Of a DNA stretch of 64,000 nt, positions 24,527 to 33,002 are shown piece by piece. The stretch's first letter is position 1. The number at the start of each line of letters is the position of its first letter. The notes below the pieces were generated by a model. The model saw only the letters and a program-made list of their open reading frames with translations. It had not been told where the DNA came from and did no database searches. Made by a program: the position numbers and the translations under genes. Source of the DNA: an uncultured Sutterella sp. (GTDB lineage Bacteria; Pseudomonadota; Gammaproteobacteria; Burkholderiales; Burkholderiaceae_F); contig CAJKAP010000008.1 of the NCBI GenBank assembly GCA_905197905.1, forward strand, positions 53,043 to 117,042. The letters run 5' to 3'.

Positions 24527-24570
24527 AAAAAATCGGTCATTGTTCAAAAGCGACAATGACCGATTTTTTT
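24527..24570. terminator. Bidirectional terminator between ponA and cyaY
   Basis: A 17-bp perfect stem with arms AATCGGTCATTGT and ACAATGACCGATT extended by A and T runs forms a strong hairpin with a 9-nt loop. The A-run on one side and the T-run on the other let it end transcripts from both strands. Confidence 0.93.
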
Positions 24571-24651
24571 GTCTCTACACTTCTACTTAGAAAGCGAGAA
24601 GATGCGCAATTTTTTACCAACGTTCTGAAGAGAAACGTTTAAACTTAACCT

Positions 24652-24966
24652 TTACACAGACTCTATCTCAACGCCCAATTTGGTCAAAACCTCGACGAGC
24701 GTTTCGTCAAGCGTTTTATCCGATCGAGTATCACGCCAAGCACCGTCTTTCTGGTGGAAATGCAATCCGCCAAAGCGGGAAGCAACCCAGATTTCGTGCA
24801 TCGGTGTTTGAATATTCACGACAACCTGTTGGCCATCATCGAGTTCAATGGTTAACACGTTGCCACTACGCAATGTGTTGACTTCGTCACAGTTGTCGGA
24901 GAGGTATTCATCCAACGCTTCGATCTTGGCATTGGCCTGAGTCAAAAATTCAGTATCGTTATCCAT
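24652..24966 (-). CDS. cyaY: Frataxin-like iron-binding protein CyaY
   Basis: CyaY binds iron and modulates iron-sulphur cluster assembly by IscS/IscU. The 104-residue protein has the acidic first helix (MDNDTEFLTQANAKIEALDEYLSDN) and the sheet with NVLTIELDDGQQVVVNIQTPMHEIWVASRFGGLHFH. The start chosen is ATG 24966, after AAGGA, which matches the family length (E. coli 106). A longer frame to 25005 would overlap the divergent lptM ORF. It is divergent from lptM by 13 bp. Confidence 0.94.
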   Translation of the reverse strand: MDNDTEFLTQANAKIEALDEYLSDNCDEVNTLRSGNVLTIELDDGQQVVVNIQTPMHEIWVASRFGGLHFHQKDGAWRDTRSDKTLDETLVEVLTKLGVEIESV

Positions 24967-24979
24967 GAGAGGAATCCTT

Positions 24980-25099
24980 ATGTTACGCAAAGTGGTGTTA
25001 GTCACCCTTCTTGCTTCGATGTGTTATGGCCTGTCTGGCTGTGGGCTCAAAGGCCCTCTTTATATGCCGCCACAGACATCATTGTCGACACCATTTTAA
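24980..25099 (+). CDS. lptM: Small outer-membrane lipoprotein LptM (YifL-like)
   Basis: A 39-residue lipoprotein with a signal (MLRKVVLVTLLASMCYGLSGC) and the lipobox LSGC, acylated cysteine at C21, followed by the family signature GLKGPLYMPP. LptM stabilises LptD disulfide maturation in lipopolysaccharide export, and the gene usually precedes lysA, as here. It is too short for automated prediction at common cut-offs. AGGA precedes the ATG. Confidence 0.9.
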   Translation: MLRKVVLVTLLASMCYGLSGCGLKGPLYMPPQTSLSTPF

Positions 25100-25186
25100 T
25101 CCGCTTGAGCACACTTCGGCGAGCATTAGCTCTTTTGAACGTGTGCTCTCGTTTCACTTTGCCTTTTTGCCTTGAAATATCACCTC

Positions 25187-26467
25187 ATGACTTCGCCCAA
25201 TTCTTCTACGTTTGGCTTCGTGCGCCGCAACCAAACGCTTTACTGTGAGAATGTCGATTGCGCTCATATTGCTAAAGAATTTGGTACGCCTTGCTATGTC
25301 TATTCCCGCGCTGTGATTGAACATAATCTGAATGAGTTTGAAAAGGCGCTCTCTGAGGTGCGTCATGAAATTCGTTACGCTCTCAAGGCAAACTCTGCAG
25401 CTGGTATTCTGCAGATCATCGCAAAACGAGGCCTTGGTGTAGACACAGTGAGCGAAGGTGAAATTCGCCGCGCACGTCGAGCAGGTATTCCTGCTGAGAA
25501 AATCGTTTTCTCTGGCGTAGGGAAAACCGACGCAGAAATTCGATATGCACTCCAAGAAGGCATTGGCTGTTTCAATGTGGAAAGTGTTGCGGAACTTCAC
25601 CGCCTAAGCGATATTGCGACGCAATTAGGTATCGTTGCCCCGTTCTCTATTCGCTGTAACCCTGATGTTGATGCACAAACGCATCCCTATATTTCCACAG
25701 GGCTCAAAAAAAATAAGTTTGGGGTACCGATCGAATTTGCCGAGAAGCTTTATCTCGACTCGGCAAACCACCCTTACTTAAAGGCCATCGGAGTTGATGC
25801 CCATATTGGGAGTCAGATCCTCGATCCACGCCCTCATACCGAATCCGCCCATAAACTCATTGATCTCATTTTGACCCTAAAGCGGGAGGGAATTGAACTA
25901 GAACACATTGATATCGGCGGTGGCTACGGGATCGCTTATGAAGAGCATGAAAAAGCTCCTGCACTCGCGGAGTTCTTCACCCCTATCATCACGCTACTGA
26001 AAAAAGCAGGTCTCTCTCAGCTAGCAGTCATGGTTGAACCAGGTCGTTCTATTGTGGCAAGCGCGGGCGTTTTGCTTTCGACTGTGCAGTACATGAAAGA
26101 TACTGGAAGCCGCGTCTTTTGCATCACGGACACTGGGATGAATGACCTCATTCGTCCTGCTCTTTATTCGGCCTGGATGAATATTGAAGCGTTACATCCG
26201 AGCGATGTAGAACCTCGCCTCATGGATGTTGTAGGCCCCGTGTGCGAAAGCGCTGATTTTCTCGGAAAAGAGCGCAAACTCGCAGTGGGTGAGGGCGACA
26301 TTCTCGTCGTTTTTGATGCTGGTGCCTATGGAGCGAGCATGGCTAGCCGTTACAACTCGAGAGCTCTGCCTGCAGAAATTCTTGTGGACGAAGGGAAAAT
26401 CCGTGTTCTGCGCGCGCCAGAGACCTTTGATGACATCATTTCTGGTGACAATTTGATCGCGCTTTAA
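25187..26467 (+). CDS. lysA: Diaminopimelate decarboxylase LysA
   Basis: LysA makes L-lysine from meso-DAP with pyridoxal phosphate. The K67 Schiff-base lysine is in RYALKANS. PLP-phosphate contact (IDIGGGYGI), PGRSIVASAG and VGPVCESAD with the active cysteine are present. ATG 25187 gives 426 aa; a TTG 15 nt upstream is an alternative. The 87-bp gap from lptM has no clear terminator, so both may be in one transcript. Confidence 0.96.
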   Translation: MTSPNSSTFGFVRRNQTLYCENVDCAHIAKEFGTPCYVYSRAVIEHNLNEFEKALSEVRHEIRYALKANSAAGILQIIAKRGLGVDTVSEGEIRRARRAGIPAEKIVFSGVGKTDAEIRYALQEGIGCFNVESVAELHRLSDIATQLGIVAPFSIRCNPDVDAQTHPYISTGLKKNKFGVPIEFAEKLYLDSANHPYLKAIGVDAHIGSQILDPRPHTESAHKLIDLILTLKREGIELEHIDIGGGYGIAYEEHEKAPALAEFFTPIITLLKKAGLSQLAVMVEPGRSIVASAGVLLSTVQYMKDTGSRVFCITDTGMNDLIRPALYSAWMNIEALHPSDVEPRLMDVVGPVCESADFLGKERKLAVGEGDILVVFDAGAYGASMASRYNSRALPAEILVDEGKIRVLRAPETFDDIISGDNLIAL

Positions 26468-26515
26468 ATCCCATTTCAGCTTGCGTATTTCAGGTAAGGG
26501 CCGTAGAATTAATCA

Positions 26516-26555
26516 ACGTCGATTGAGAAGCAAATTCGTCAATCGGCGTTTTTTT
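26516..26555 (+). terminator. Intrinsic terminator of lysA
   Basis: ACGTCGATTGA (26516-26526) pairs with TCAATCGGCGT (26539-26549) with one G-U pair, followed by a T-run to 26555. Confidence 0.85.
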
Positions 26556-26753
26556 GTGCCCATTGTCCACGGAATTTTTGTGAAGCAAAATTCCTACCTG
26601 AGGGCCAAGAAACGCAACTGGATCAGCTGCGTGAGAACTTTTTCTCATTGTCAGATTGTCTATCTAGGGCCTCTTATCTGAAGAGGATATTTAAGCCTAT
26701 TCAGGATTCCCCACTAGCGCTGTCTGAAGCGGAATCCCTTTCAGGGATATACC
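26556..26753 (+). promoter_or_regulatory. guaC: Hairpin-rich leader of guaC
   Basis: Four inverted repeats occur in under 200 bp. They are GGAATTTT/AAAATTCC (26571-26594), CCTCTT/AAGAGG (26670-26686), GGATTCC/GGAATCC (26704-26737) and the small CCCT/AGGG (about 26737-26747), which lies just before the ribosome site and start. Such density is unusual here and suggests an RNA regulatory leader. It does not fit the purine riboswitch consensus I know. No promoter was settled. Confidence 0.4.
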
Positions 26754-27797
26754 ATGCATATTGAAAACACTGTCAAACTTGACTTCAAAGACGTCCTTAT
26801 TCGCCCGAAACGTTCCACACTCTCGAGCCGTAGTGAAGTAGATATTACCCGCGAATTCAAGTTTCTCCATTCTCCTGTTGTCTACCACGACATCCCTATC
26901 ATCGCTGCCAACATGGACACCACTGGCACCTTTGAAATGGCGCGTGCTTTAGGCAAACACGGCATGTCGGTTGCTTTACACAAGCACTACGATGTAGAAG
27001 AGTACACCGCCTTTTTCAGTAGCCTTGACAAGAAGTCGACCGCTTTTTACTCGCTCGGCATCGGCGATGGAGACTGGACTAAGTTCCAGGATGTCATGAC
27101 CAAAGCCCCTGGTGCCATTCAGTACGTTTGTATTGACGTAGCGAATGGCTACACTGAAAGCTTCGTCGCTTTCATCAAGAAAGTTCGCGCCACTTATCCT
27201 GAATTGGTCATCATGGCTGGTAATGTGGTCACGGGCGATATGACGGAAGAATTGATTTTGGCAGGTGCCGACATAGTCAAAGTGGGGATTGGTCCTGGCT
27301 CCGTCTGTACGACCCGTAAAATGACTGGAGTGGGCTATCCCCAGCTCTCTGCGATCATTGAATGTGCTGATGCTGCTCATGGTTTGGGTGGTCGCATTTG
27401 TGCAGACGGCGGCTGCACGGTTCCTGGCGATATTGCCAAGGCCTTTGGTGCTGGAGCTGACTTCGTGATGTTGGGCGGCATGCTCGCTGGACATGATGAA
27501 GCTGGTGGCGAAACGGTTGAACAAGATGGTAAAACCTTCAAGAAGTTCTACGGCATGAGCTCTAAATCCGCTATGGATAAGTATGCCGGTGGCGTGGCAA
27601 AGTATCGTGCAGCTGAAGGCAAGACCGTCTTAATTCCTGCTCGTGGTCCTGTGGAAGGTACTGTGCAAGACATCTTAGGTGGTGTGCGTAGTGCTTGCAC
27701 TTACGTGGGCGCCCGTCGCCTCAAGGAACTCACGATGCGTACGACCTTTGTGCGCGTAAGCATGCAGTTAAATGAAGTCTTCGGTAAGGCTCCTTGA
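26754..27797 (+). CDS. guaC: GMP reductase GuaC
   Basis: GuaC converts GMP to IMP and ammonia with NADPH in purine salvage. The 347-residue protein is the same length as E. coli GuaC and starts MHIENTVKLDFKDVLIRPKRSTL. The catalytic cysteine C185 is in GPGSVCTTR, with the IMPDH/GMPR barrel motifs CADGGCTVPGDIAKAFGAGADFVMLGGMLAGHDE. No CBS domains, as expected. It ends with a strong terminator. Confidence 0.97.
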   Translation: MHIENTVKLDFKDVLIRPKRSTLSSRSEVDITREFKFLHSPVVYHDIPIIAANMDTTGTFEMARALGKHGMSVALHKHYDVEEYTAFFSSLDKKSTAFYSLGIGDGDWTKFQDVMTKAPGAIQYVCIDVANGYTESFVAFIKKVRATYPELVIMAGNVVTGDMTEELILAGADIVKVGIGPGSVCTTRKMTGVGYPQLSAIIECADAAHGLGGRICADGGCTVPGDIAKAFGAGADFVMLGGMLAGHDEAGGETVEQDGKTFKKFYGMSSKSAMDKYAGGVAKYRAAEGKTVLIPARGPVEGTVQDILGGVRSACTYVGARRLKELTMRTTFVRVSMQLNEVFGKAP

Positions 27798-27828
27798 TAC
27801 TCACGTCTTTTTTGTGAGTAAGCGCTTA

Positions 27829-27867
27829 GCCTCTGAGGTTTACGTGATCTCAGAGGCTTTCTTTTTT
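27829..27867 (+). terminator. Intrinsic terminator of guaC
   Basis: GCCTCTGAG (27829-27837) pairs with CTCAGAGGC (27849-27857), followed by TTTCTTTTTT. A smaller ACTCAC/GTGAGT hairpin lies just upstream. Confidence 0.9.
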
Positions 27868-27889
27868 GCTGGTATTCTCTGGCCTTTGC

Positions 27890-27918
27890 TCGACTAAAAG
27901 TGAGTGCTCCGCTACAAT
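27890..27918 (+). promoter_or_regulatory. engB: Probable promoter of engB
   Basis: TCGACT (27890-27895) and TACAAT (27913-27918) with a 17-bp spacer fit a sigma-70 promoter. It lies 50 bp before the chosen engB start and after the guaC terminator. Confidence 0.5.
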
Positions 27919-27967
27919 CTAACCAACATTGATCTTCCTCTTTATCCAGACAGTTAACGAGGTTCTT

Positions 27968-28615
27968 TTGAGTATTTTCGATACAGCTCGTTTCGTAATT
28001 TCCGCTGCCAAACTTTACGGTCTCCCCGAAGAAACCGTTCCTGAAATTGCTTTTGCCGGTCGTTCCAATGCAGGTAAGTCTACTTCAATTAACGTGCTGA
28101 CGCGCAAAACTCGCTTAGCATTTGCCAGTAAGACTCCAGGTCGCACTCAACTCATCAATTTCTTCGGGATTTCCGCTCGTGACGAAAATCGTCAACCCTA
28201 TGACGTAGGCTATTTAGTCGACTTGCCTGGTTATGGTTTCGCCAAAGCGAGCGAAGATACTCGTAAGACCTGGTCTCAGTTAGTAGGCGGTTACATCGCA
28301 CAGCGCCAAACTATGACGGGGCTAGTGATCGTGATGGACGCCCGTCGTCCTTTTATGCCTACCGATGAATGGCTCATCAACTTTATGCAAGAGCGCCCTA
28401 GCGTGCGAATGCACTGGCTGCTCAATAAAGCAGACCAACTCAAAAATAGCGAACGTCGTGCAACGCTCAACTTAGCACAACAGCGTGCTCGCGAAATTGG
28501 TCCTCATGTAACTGTGCAACTTTTCTCTGGCATGAAAAAAGAAGGCGTACCAGAGTTGCAAAAAGTTCTGCTCACGTGGCTTGGTCTTAATGCTGAGGAA
28601 AGCGACTTGCGCTAA
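27968..28615 (+). CDS. engB: Ribosome biogenesis GTPase YihA/EngB
   Basis: An essential GTPase for 50S subunit maturation. The P-loop G1 is GRSNAGKST and the G3 is DLPGYG; NKAD (in LLNKADQL) is G4. The start chosen is TTG 27968, preceded by GAGGT, so the protein begins MSIFDTARFVISAAKL and has 215 residues, like relatives. An earlier TTG at 27929 is possible. A non-ATG start is unusual in this window. Confidence 0.9.
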   Translation: MSIFDTARFVISAAKLYGLPEETVPEIAFAGRSNAGKSTSINVLTRKTRLAFASKTPGRTQLINFFGISARDENRQPYDVGYLVDLPGYGFAKASEDTRKTWSQLVGGYIAQRQTMTGLVIVMDARRPFMPTDEWLINFMQERPSVRMHWLLNKADQLKNSERRATLNLAQQRAREIGPHVTVQLFSGMKKEGVPELQKVLLTWLGLNAEESDLR

Positions 28616-28686
28616 AGTAAGTCCTAGCTTATTTCGTTCGCCGACCCCGACGGACTCTGTAAAAAAACTCTAAGGAAATCTAAAAA

Positions 28687-29700
28687 ATGCAGACTCTTGG
28701 TGCCTATCCTTCCGTTCGCATGCGCCGTATGCGCCATGACGATTTTTCTCGTCGTTTGATGCGGGAAAACGTTCTCACTCCTAACGACTTGATTCTTCCT
28801 GTGTTTGTAATGGAAGGAGAAAAGACCCGCGAACCCATTCCTACCATGCCTGGGGTGGATCGTCTCACAATTGACGAGTTGCTTAAAGTCGCTGGTGAAT
28901 GCGTGGATTTAGGTATCCCCATGATCGCGCTTTTCCCGCACATTGAAGACACCTTGAAAACACCAGATGGACGTGAAGCGGCCAATCCTGACGGCTTGAT
29001 TCCACGCACTATTAAGGCCCTAAAAGCAGCTTATCCTCAGTTAGGCATCATGACGGACGTCGCACTTGATCCATATACCACCCACGGTCAAGACGGCTTG
29101 ATCGATGAAACGGGCTACATTCTCAATGATGAAACCATTGAAATGCTCGTGAAGCAAGCTCTTTCTCATGCTCGCGCTGGTGCTGATGTTGTAGCTCCCT
29201 CTGACATGATGGACGGTCGTATTGGTGTGATTCGCCAAGCTTTTGAACAGGAAGGTTTGATTCACACTCGTATCATGGCTTACTCTGCCAAATATGCTTC
29301 TTGCTACTATGGTCCGTTCCGTGACGCCGTGGGTTCTTCATCGAACTTAGGAAAGTCCAATAAAGCCGTTTACCAACAAGATCCAGCTAACGGCGATGAA
29401 GCCCTCTGGGAAGTTGGTCTCGACTTAGCAGAAGGTGCTGATATGGTCATGGTAAAGCCTGGCGTGCCATATTTGGATGTACTCTGGCGTGTAAAGCAAG
29501 AATTTAACGCACCGACCTTTGCTTATCATGTTTCTGGCGAATACGCTATGATCAAGTTTGCGGCAGCTGCTGGGGCCATTGATGAGAAGAAGATCACGTA
29601 CGAAACGATGATCTGCTTCAAACGTGCTGGTGCCGATGGCATCCTCACTTATTGCGCCCTTGATGTAGCTCGCTGGATTAAGGAAGGCTACTCCTACTGA
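28687..29700 (+). CDS. hemB: Porphobilinogen synthase HemB
   Basis: HemB condenses two ALA molecules in heme synthesis. Schiff-base lysines K202 (AYSAKYAS) and K257 (VMVKPGVPYLD) are in place. The segment DVALDPYTTHGQDG has aspartate where zinc enzymes carry cysteine, so this is the magnesium-type enzyme. 337 aa. AAGGA lies before ATG 28687. Confidence 0.97.
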   Translation: MQTLGAYPSVRMRRMRHDDFSRRLMRENVLTPNDLILPVFVMEGEKTREPIPTMPGVDRLTIDELLKVAGECVDLGIPMIALFPHIEDTLKTPDGREAANPDGLIPRTIKALKAAYPQLGIMTDVALDPYTTHGQDGLIDETGYILNDETIEMLVKQALSHARAGADVVAPSDMMDGRIGVIRQAFEQEGLIHTRIMAYSAKYASCYYGPFRDAVGSSSNLGKSNKAVYQQDPANGDEALWEVGLDLAEGADMVMVKPGVPYLDVLWRVKQEFNAPTFAYHVSGEYAMIKFAAAAGAIDEKKITYETMICFKRAGADGILTYCALDVARWIKEGYSY

Positions 29701-29724
29701 TTGAGGCATTCCCGCCCATAAATA

Positions 29725-29759
29725 ACAAAGTCCTCTAGCATCACGCTAGGGGACTTTGT
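29725..29759. terminator. Terminator between hemB and hslR
   Basis: ACAAAGTCC and GGACTTTGT, with inner CTAGC/GCTAG, form a 15-bp stem with one mismatch between two convergent genes. The T-run is modest on the plus strand. It may serve both directions. Confidence 0.75.
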
Positions 29760-29764
29760 CGTGT

Positions 29765-30166
29765 TTACCATCCTTGGTGCTTCCAATCGCGCAACTGGCG
29801 TGCATCACGCTTGGTTGGGCGACCTTTATCAATCGCTTTAGCGGGTTCAAAAACAACTTTGCGTTGCTCTGCAAGGCGTTCCCGCTTCTCCTGACTTTCA
29901 TGAGTCTCACGATAAAGCTTCTGCGCTTCAGAAGCAGGACCACGCTTGCCAGAAATCGCTTCAACATACACCACAAAAACGTCTTCTCCACGTTGAATTT
30001 CAAGCTTATCACCCACTTTGACTTCTCTAGATGCTTTTAGGCGTTGTCCAGCCAGAAGCACACGTCCTAACTCAATTTGCTCTTGGGCTAGGGACCGTGT
30101 CTTAAAAAAGCGAGCTGCCCACAACCACTTATCAATACGAATACTCTCTTGCATGAATTCACTCAT
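29765..30166 (-). CDS. hslR: S4-domain RNA-binding heat shock protein 15 (HslR)
   Basis: HslR binds 50S subunits with stalled nascent chains and helps rescue them. The S4 domain is at residues about 9-67 (IRIDKWLWAARFFKTRSLAQEQIELGRVLLAGQRLKASREVKVGDKLEI). The C-terminus is rich in basic residues. 133 aa. Convergent with hemB, and adjacent to the terminator of the alpha operon. Confidence 0.94.
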   Translation of the reverse strand: MSEFMQESIRIDKWLWAARFFKTRSLAQEQIELGRVLLAGQRLKASREVKVGDKLEIQRGEDVFVVYVEAISGKRGPASEAQKLYRETHESQEKRERLAEQRKVVFEPAKAIDKGRPTKRDARQLRDWKHQGW

Positions 30167-30190
30167 TCATTGAGGTCTTGGACTAGATGT

Positions 30191-30228
30191 AAAAAACCCG
30201 CTACACGATACACATGCAACGGGTTTTA
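30191..30228 (-). terminator. Terminator of the rplQ end of the alpha cluster
   Basis: AAAACCCG and CGGGTTTT arms (30193-30200, 30220-30227 side) close a 19-nt loop with a T-run on the minus strand, about 50 nt after the rplQ stop. Confidence 0.8.
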
Positions 30229-30277
30229 AAGATTGTCGTCAATATCTCTGCCAAAGCAGAGAATTGCTAAAGCTCAA

Positions 30278-30667
30278 TTAGGCTTCTTCCTTGACTTCTT
30301 CAATCTGCGTGGCCTTTTCGGTCAATTCCATGTAGGCCATCGGAGCATTGTCACCAACGCGGAAACCCATCTTCAAGATGCGGGTGTAACCACCGTTACG
30401 GTTAGCGAAACGCGGGCCAAGTTCGTTGAAGAGCTTGACAACGATTTCGCGATCGCGCAAACGATTGAAAGCCAAACGTTTGTTAGCAACCGTAGGATCC
30501 TTAGCCAAAGTGATCATCGGTTCAACGACGCGACGAAGTTCCTTAGCCTTGGGGAGGGTGGTCTTGATAGCTTCGTGTTTGAGGAGAGAAACCATCATAT
30601 TACGAAGCATAGCGAGACGGTGAGCGCTCGTACGATTGAGCTTACGGAGACCATGACGATGACGCAT
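30278..30667 (-). CDS. rplQ: 50S ribosomal protein L17
   Basis: L17 is a large-subunit protein near the exit tunnel. The N-terminus MRHRHGLRKLNRTSAHRLAMLRNM is the family signature. 129 aa. It is separated from rpoA by 197 bp, unlike the tight spacing in enteric bacteria. Confidence 0.98.
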   Translation of the reverse strand: MRHRHGLRKLNRTSAHRLAMLRNMMVSLLKHEAIKTTLPKAKELRRVVEPMITLAKDPTVANKRLAFNRLRDREIVVKLFNELGPRFANRNGGYTRILKMGFRVGDNAPMAYMELTEKATQIEEVKEEA

Positions 30668-30783
30668 GATATTCGATTCCTAAAAAAGTCTATTAATAAA
30701 ACGTCCTCTATTAAGAGGCACCTTGCCTTCCCTCATTTCTTCTATCTCATCAATGTGAGCGGACGAGTGAAAGACAGAAAACA

Positions 30784-30855
30784 GAGCGCAATCTTAAACG
30801 ACTGCGCTCATTTGTGCAACAGAGATATGTTCTCTTTTTTAGAGAACGGTTCTCT
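30784..30855 (-). terminator. Stem-loops in the rpoA-rplQ gap
   Basis: GAGCGCA (30784-30790) and TGCGCTC (30803-30809) form a stem followed on the minus strand by TGTTTTC, terminator-like. Nearer rpoA, AGAGAAC (30841-30847) can pair either with GTTCTCT (30829-30835) or with GTTCTCT (30849-30855), two exclusive hairpins. The gap probably reduces or tunes rplQ expression relative to rpoA. Confidence 0.5.
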
Positions 30856-30864
30856 CATGCCAAA

Positions 30865-31863
30865 TTAGTTGTTGTGGTCAGATGGCGGCCAGTTTTCCAA
30901 ACGGGAACCCAAGGTCAAACCGTGAGCAGCCAACACTTCCTTGATTTCGTTCAAGGACTTACGACCAAGGTTCGGCGTCTTAAGTAATTCGTTTTCAGTA
31001 CGTTGGATCAAGTCACCGATGTAGTAAATGTTTTCAGCCTTCAAGCAGTTTGCAGAACGCACTGTCAATTCGAGATCGTCCACAGGACGCAAAAGAATAG
31101 GATCAAGTGGTGGAGGCGTCACTTCTTCCTCTTCAACCTTCTGCTCAACGTCGCCTTCCGGATGAATAGCACCGAACACGGCCAACTGATCCTGAAGAAT
31201 ACGCACCGCTTCACGCATAGCATCTTCAGGTCCAATGGCACCGTTGGTTTCTATGATCATTTCCAACTTATCAAGGTCGGTACGCTGAGCAACACGAGCA
31301 GCCTGAACCTGATAAGCAACACGCAAAATTGGAGAGAAGGAAGCATCCATGATGATGCGACCAATCTGAGTTTTCGAGTAGTCTTCACGGAAAGCGCGAA
31401 CATCACCAGGTTGGTAGCCACGACCCTTTTCAACCTTGATCTGCATTTCCAAACGACCACCAGATAGGTGAGCGATCACGTGATCTGGATTAATCAAAGT
31501 CACGTCGTGCGGAAGGGAGAAATCAGCGGCCGTCACAACTCCGTCACCTTCCTTAGAAAGGGTTACGGTGACTTCATCACGACCTTCAAGCTTGAACACT
31601 ACACCCTTGAGATTCAAAAGAATGTCAACCACGTCCTCCAAGACGCCATCGATCTGGGAGTATTCATGTACCACACCAGTGATCGTGGCTTCCGTTGGAG
31701 CATAGCCGATCATGGAGCTCAAAAGAATGCGACGAAGGGCGTTGCCCAACGTGTGACCGTAGCCACGTTCAAACGGTTCGAGCGTAATAACGGCACGGTT
31801 CGGGTTGTTTTCAGCGACTTCCACTTCAATGGAGGTCGGTTTCAATAACGAAGTATTCGCCAT
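30865..31863 (-). CDS. rpoA: RNA polymerase alpha subunit
   Basis: RpoA nucleates core polymerase assembly and contacts UP elements and activators. The N-terminal domain (ERGYGHTLGNALRRILLSSM, residues about 33-52) and the C-terminal domain (LELTVRSANCLKAENIYYIGDLIQRTENELLKTPNLGRKSLNEIKEVLAAHGLTLG) are both intact. 332 aa. It stands apart from rpsD (408 bp) and rplQ (197 bp). Confidence 0.99.
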   Translation of the reverse strand: MANTSLLKPTSIEVEVAENNPNRAVITLEPFERGYGHTLGNALRRILLSSMIGYAPTEATITGVVHEYSQIDGVLEDVVDILLNLKGVVFKLEGRDEVTVTLSKEGDGVVTAADFSLPHDVTLINPDHVIAHLSGGRLEMQIKVEKGRGYQPGDVRAFREDYSKTQIGRIIMDASFSPILRVAYQVQAARVAQRTDLDKLEMIIETNGAIGPEDAMREAVRILQDQLAVFGAIHPEGDVEQKVEEEEVTPPPLDPILLRPVDDLELTVRSANCLKAENIYYIGDLIQRTENELLKTPNLGRKSLNEIKEVLAAHGLTLGSRLENWPPSDHNN

Positions 31864-32271
31864 GTTGTTTATCCTAGGTCAACTCTCCCAACGCGTTAAG
31901 TTAGGGAAAGAGCTGCTTGTCGAATGGAAAAGTGTCTGATCAAGAGGCTAAAAGAAGAGCCCTAGAGAGAGGATCTCCTCAAAATTCTTATCAAACGTGA
32001 ATGAAACTTATCAGCAGTGATAAGTCCACGGAAACACTAGAAATTTCTCTAGCGCTTCAGTGGAATTATCGCCGAAAAAGTATTCGATTGAAAAGCGAGG
32101 TAAGGATATTTTCCCCGAGTCTCTTTTCGCGATTTAGTGCCTTGAAAATCTTGCCTTCAGTAAAGATGGTGTGGCGTGAACTACATTGAGCCCACGCCAC
32201 ACCATGAATTCCTGCCGAAGTTCGTGGAAGCCCAGGCGCACTACATCTACGCTTCCACCTATAAACATCGA
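31864..32271 (-). promoter_or_regulatory. rpoA: 408-bp structured gap between rpsD and rpoA
   Basis: No gene is supported here. On the minus strand the gap holds the perfect stems GTGGAAGC/GCTTCCAC (32224-32231, 32251-32258), TGGTGTGGCGTG/CACGCCACACCA (32167-32178, 32193-32204) and ACTTATCA/TGATAAGT (32006-32013, 32018-32025). A possible promoter for rpoA is TTTTCA (32089-32094) and GATAAT (32065-32070), spacer 18. The order suggests an end after rpsD and a fresh start for rpoA. Confidence 0.45.
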
Positions 32272-32901
32272 TTAACGAGAATAACGTTCGATGATGAGGG
32301 CGTCGTTAATTTCGTAAGCCACTTCATCACGAGCAGGCACGTTCTTGAACGTACCTTCGAACTTCTTCACGTCGACTTCTACCCAAGCAGGGATACTGCC
32401 GTTCGTTGTAGCGAGTTCAAGCGCTTCAGCGATACGAGCCTGCTTCTGAGCCTTTTCACGGATGGAAATGACATCACCAGCGCGAACGCTATAGGAGGGG
32501 ATGTTCACCTTCTTGCCGTTGACGAGGATAGCGCCATGCGAAACGAGCTGACGAGCTTCAGCACGGGTGCTACCAAAACCCATACGGTAGACAACATTGT
32601 CGAGACGGCTTTCAAGAAGCCCCAAAAGATTGTCACCAGTATTACCAGTACGACGTTCAGCTTCCTTGAAATAACGACGGAACTGACGTTCGAGCACACC
32701 GTACAGACGCTTTGCCTTCTGCGCTTCGCGCATCTGGGCGCCAAAGTCGGACATGCGGGCGCCGGAAACTTTACCGTGCTGGCCCGGTTTAGAACCGACG
32801 TCCTTGACTTTGGATTCAAACGAACGGCGGGCGCTCTTTAAATTAAGATCAATGCCTTCGCGACGCGAGAGCTTGAGCTTAGGACCGAGATAACGTGCCA
32901 T
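32272..32901 (-). CDS. rpsD: 30S ribosomal protein S4
   Basis: S4 nucleates assembly of the 30S body and, in E. coli, represses the alpha operon. It begins MARYLGPKLKLSRREGIDL, with the S4 domain near residues 97-160 (RLDNVVYRMGFGSTRAEARQLVSHGAILVNGKKVNIPSYSV). 209 aa. A small stem TGTAGG/CCTACA occurs in the 101-bp gap before it. Confidence 0.99.
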   Translation of the reverse strand: MARYLGPKLKLSRREGIDLNLKSARRSFESKVKDVGSKPGQHGKVSGARMSDFGAQMREAQKAKRLYGVLERQFRRYFKEAERRTGNTGDNLLGLLESRLDNVVYRMGFGSTRAEARQLVSHGAILVNGKKVNIPSYSVRAGDVISIREKAQKQARIAEALELATTNGSIPAWVEVDVKKFEGTFKNVPARDEVAYEINDALIIERYSR

Positions 32902-33002
32902 TTAAAAATGCCTCTCTTATCCTGTAGGTATCCCTACATTAAGTCCTTCTGCCTCAGTATTGCAGAGGGACACGGGATTCAACAGAAAAAATTGTTTAAA
33001 TA

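Noticed and set aside
24967..25005. Longer cyaY start
   Set aside because: It would overlap the lptM coding region on the other strand and adds 13 residues with no counterpart in CyaY proteins.
26556..26753. Purine riboswitch before guaC
   Set aside because: The conserved loop sequences of the purine riboswitch were not found; only generic hairpins are seen.
32001..32189. 62-codon plus-strand ORF in the rpsD-rpoA gap
   Set aside because: No ribosome site or family, low-complexity composition, and it crosses perfect stem-loops.
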